NCBI RefSeq assembly: GCF_000332095.2
Contig: NZ_KI913949.1
Coordinates: 2,979,170 to 3,043,169, forward strand
Direction of reading: 5' to 3'
Source of the DNA: Leptolyngbya sp. PCC 6406
Lineage (GTDB): Bacteria; Cyanobacteriota; Cyanobacteriia; Phormidesmidales; Phormidesmidaceae
DNA: 64,000 bases
Made by a program: the position numbers and the translations under genes. A model generated the notes under the pieces. It saw nothing but the letters and a program-made list of their open reading frames with translations, was not told the origin of the DNA and ran no database searches. Each line of letters begins with the position of its first letter. Position 1 is the stretch's first letter. Shown piece after piece: positions 62,673 through 64,000 of this stretch.

Positions 62673-64000
62673 ATGCCGCGTTGGTTCAACACCACGGGTC
62701 CCTGCCAACCCCACAAGCACTACATGCTCCCCGCGACCAGTCGGCTGCCGATCGCTACCGTGCAGCAGTTGATTGCAGAGGAGAATTATTTCGTGCTCCA
62801 TGCACCCCGGCAAGTGGGCAAAACAACGGCAATGCAAGCCTTGGCCGAGCAATTGACCGCCTCGGGGAACTACGCGGCTGTGTTGGTGTCCGCAGAAGTA
62901 GGCGACCCCTTCCGCCATGATCCAGGGGCTGCTGAACTCGCCCTGCTCGCCAGTTGGCAACTGAACGCTCGATTACAACTCCCCGCCGACCTACAAATGC
63001 CACCGCCACCGTCCGCGCCTCCCGGTCAGCGGGTTCAGGCAGCTTTAACAGCGTGGGCACAGGGGATTCGCTTGCCTTTAGTTCTGTTCATTGATGAAAT
63101 TGATTCGCTCCAGGATGAAGCCCTCCTATCAGTGCTACGGCAACTGCGCAGTGGTTTCCCCAATCGCCCCCACGCATTTCCCCAATCCCTAGCGCTGATC
63201 GGACTGCGAGATGTGCGCGACTACAAGGTTGCGTCTGGAGGCAGCACGCGACTGAACACCGCCAGTCCCTTTAATATCAAGGCGGAATCGCTCACCCTAC
63301 GCAACTTTAATCAAGGGGAAGTCGCAGAGCTATACCATCAGCATACGGAGGCGACGGGGCAGGGCTTTGAGCCTGAGGCGATTCAGTTAGTTTTTGAGCT
63401 AACCCAAGGTCAACCTTGGCTGGTGAATGGGCTGGCGCGGCAATTGGTTCGAGAGATTGCGCCCAATCCAGCCACGCTGATTACGCTGATCATGGTGGAA
63501 GAGGCCAAGGAAATCTTGATTCAACGTCGGGATACCCACCTCGATAGCTTGGATGAGAAGCTGTTGGAGCCCCGTGTCCAATCCATAATCGAGCCGATGA
63601 TGGCGGGGTTGCCGCTGCAAAATGTGGCCAATGATGACATTCAGTTTGTGATTGATCTTGGGCTATGCCGGATGCTTCCCGAAGGGGGCATGGCGATCGC
63701 CAATCCGATCTACCGCGAAATCCTGCCCAGAGCCCTTGCGATCGCGCCAGCAGCGTCACTGCCCCAGATCACGCCTTCCTGGCTGACACCAGAAGGGCGG
63801 TTGGATTTGGATGCCCTGCGAGAGTCGTTTATGGCGTTCTGGCTGCAACATGGCGAGCCCCTATTAGGCAGTGCGCCCTACCATGAGATCGCACCACACC
63901 TAGTGTTAATGGCGTATTTGCATCGGGTCGCCAACGGGGGCGGAACGTTGGAACGGGAGTATGCTATTGGGCGAGACCGGATGGATTTATGTCTGCGCTA
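62673..64000 (+). CDS. AAA-ATPase, truncated by the window edge
   Basis: The frame opens at the ATG at 62673 (MPRWFNTTGPCQPHKHYMLP) and stays open to the end, 442 codons. Walker A: FVLHAPRQVGKTTAMQALAE. Walker B: LVLFIDEIDSLQDEALL. A later LTLRNFNQGEVAELYHQHT is typical of the AAA-like/ATPase family with a C-terminal PD-(D/E)xK nuclease-like part. The last visible residues GTLEREYAIGRDRMDL look like the start of that part. Related genes are often many-copy in cyanobacteria. It is unrelated to the cta operon before it. Confidence 0.85.
   Translation, partial: MPRWFNTTGPCQPHKHYMLPATSRLPIATVQQLIAEENYFVLHAPRQVGKTTAMQALAEQLTASGNYAAVLVSAEVGDPFRHDPGAAELALLASWQLNARLQLPADLQMPPPPSAPPGQRVQAALTAWAQGIRLPLVLFIDEIDSLQDEALLSVLRQLRSGFPNRPHAFPQSLALIGLRDVRDYKVASGGSTRLNTASPFNIKAESLTLRNFNQGEVAELYHQHTEATGQGFEPEAIQLVFELTQGQPWLVNGLARQLVREIAPNPATLITLIMVEEAKEILIQRRDTHLDSLDEKLLEPRVQSIIEPMMAGLPLQNVANDDIQFVIDLGLCRMLPEGGMAIANPIYREILPRALAIAPAASLPQITPSWLTPEGRLDLDALRESFMAFWLQHGEPLLGSAPYHEIAPHLVLMAYLHRVANGGGTLEREYAIGRDRMDLCLR

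Overview
The window is a cyanobacterial chromosome segment. The evidence is frequent GCGATCGC-type octamers and a characteristic gene set: multi-PAS/GAF phototaxis-style kinases, DUF6761, DUF3122, DUF4079, a Tll0287-like haem protein, an SLH/OprB porin, an HpsE-like glycosyltransferase and an aa3-type oxidase operon. Host genes are GC-rich. The block at about 4.4-11.3 kb is clearly richer in AT. Small dispersed repeats and MITE-like elements fill most gaps between genes. I cannot name the genus.

Layout. 1-1.19 kb is repeat-filled and has no gene. 1.2-4.3 kb holds pntAB, the proton-translocating transhydrogenase. 4.4-11.26 kb is an accessory island. It reads as an integron cassette array without an integrase: three attC-like sites of nearly equal size (4402-4488, 7235-7323, and 9646-9726 continued at 10458-10462). 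The cassettes carry an HNH nuclease with a small partner, a type II restriction-modification system with a ribbon-helix-helix protein, and an unknown 248-aa protein. An IS110 transposase sits inside one cassette. A 731-nt ORF-less group II intron splits the third attC exactly inside its core box. The island ends at a perfect core-like site, followed at once by a tandem array of six related hairpins whose outer stems covary (11264-11512).

12.2-27.9 kb is a signalling cluster. It holds a 2320-aa hybrid kinase with ten PAS domains, one DXCF-type cyanobacteriochrome-like GAF and a second GAF, then a CHASE2 hybrid kinase, a FecR protein, a GAF kinase, a REC-winged helix-HPt-REC regulator and a lone REC protein. 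27.9-33.6 kb carries small stress and membrane proteins (DUF302, DUF2892, two CsbD types, cupin, flavin-binding protein, DUF3122, DUF4079, Dps). 34.1-37.7 kb looks like a sulfide-handling cluster: sulfide:quinone oxidoreductase, haem sensor-like protein, transporter and exported rhodanese. A shared AT-rich motif upstream of DUF2892 and of the SQR gene suggests a common regulator.

38-53.7 kb is mainly housekeeping: response regulator, upp, yggT, aroE, glutamate dehydrogenase, L-lactate dehydrogenase, a TPP-riboswitch-controlled sodium:solute symporter, an HpsE-like glycosyltransferase, an oxidoreductase-SelD fusion and an ABC1 kinase. 54.4-62.5 kb carries a PEP-CTERM surface protein, DoxX, a porin and the ctaCDE oxidase operon. 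The window ends inside an AAA ATPase gene. No tRNA, rRNA or CRISPR array was seen.
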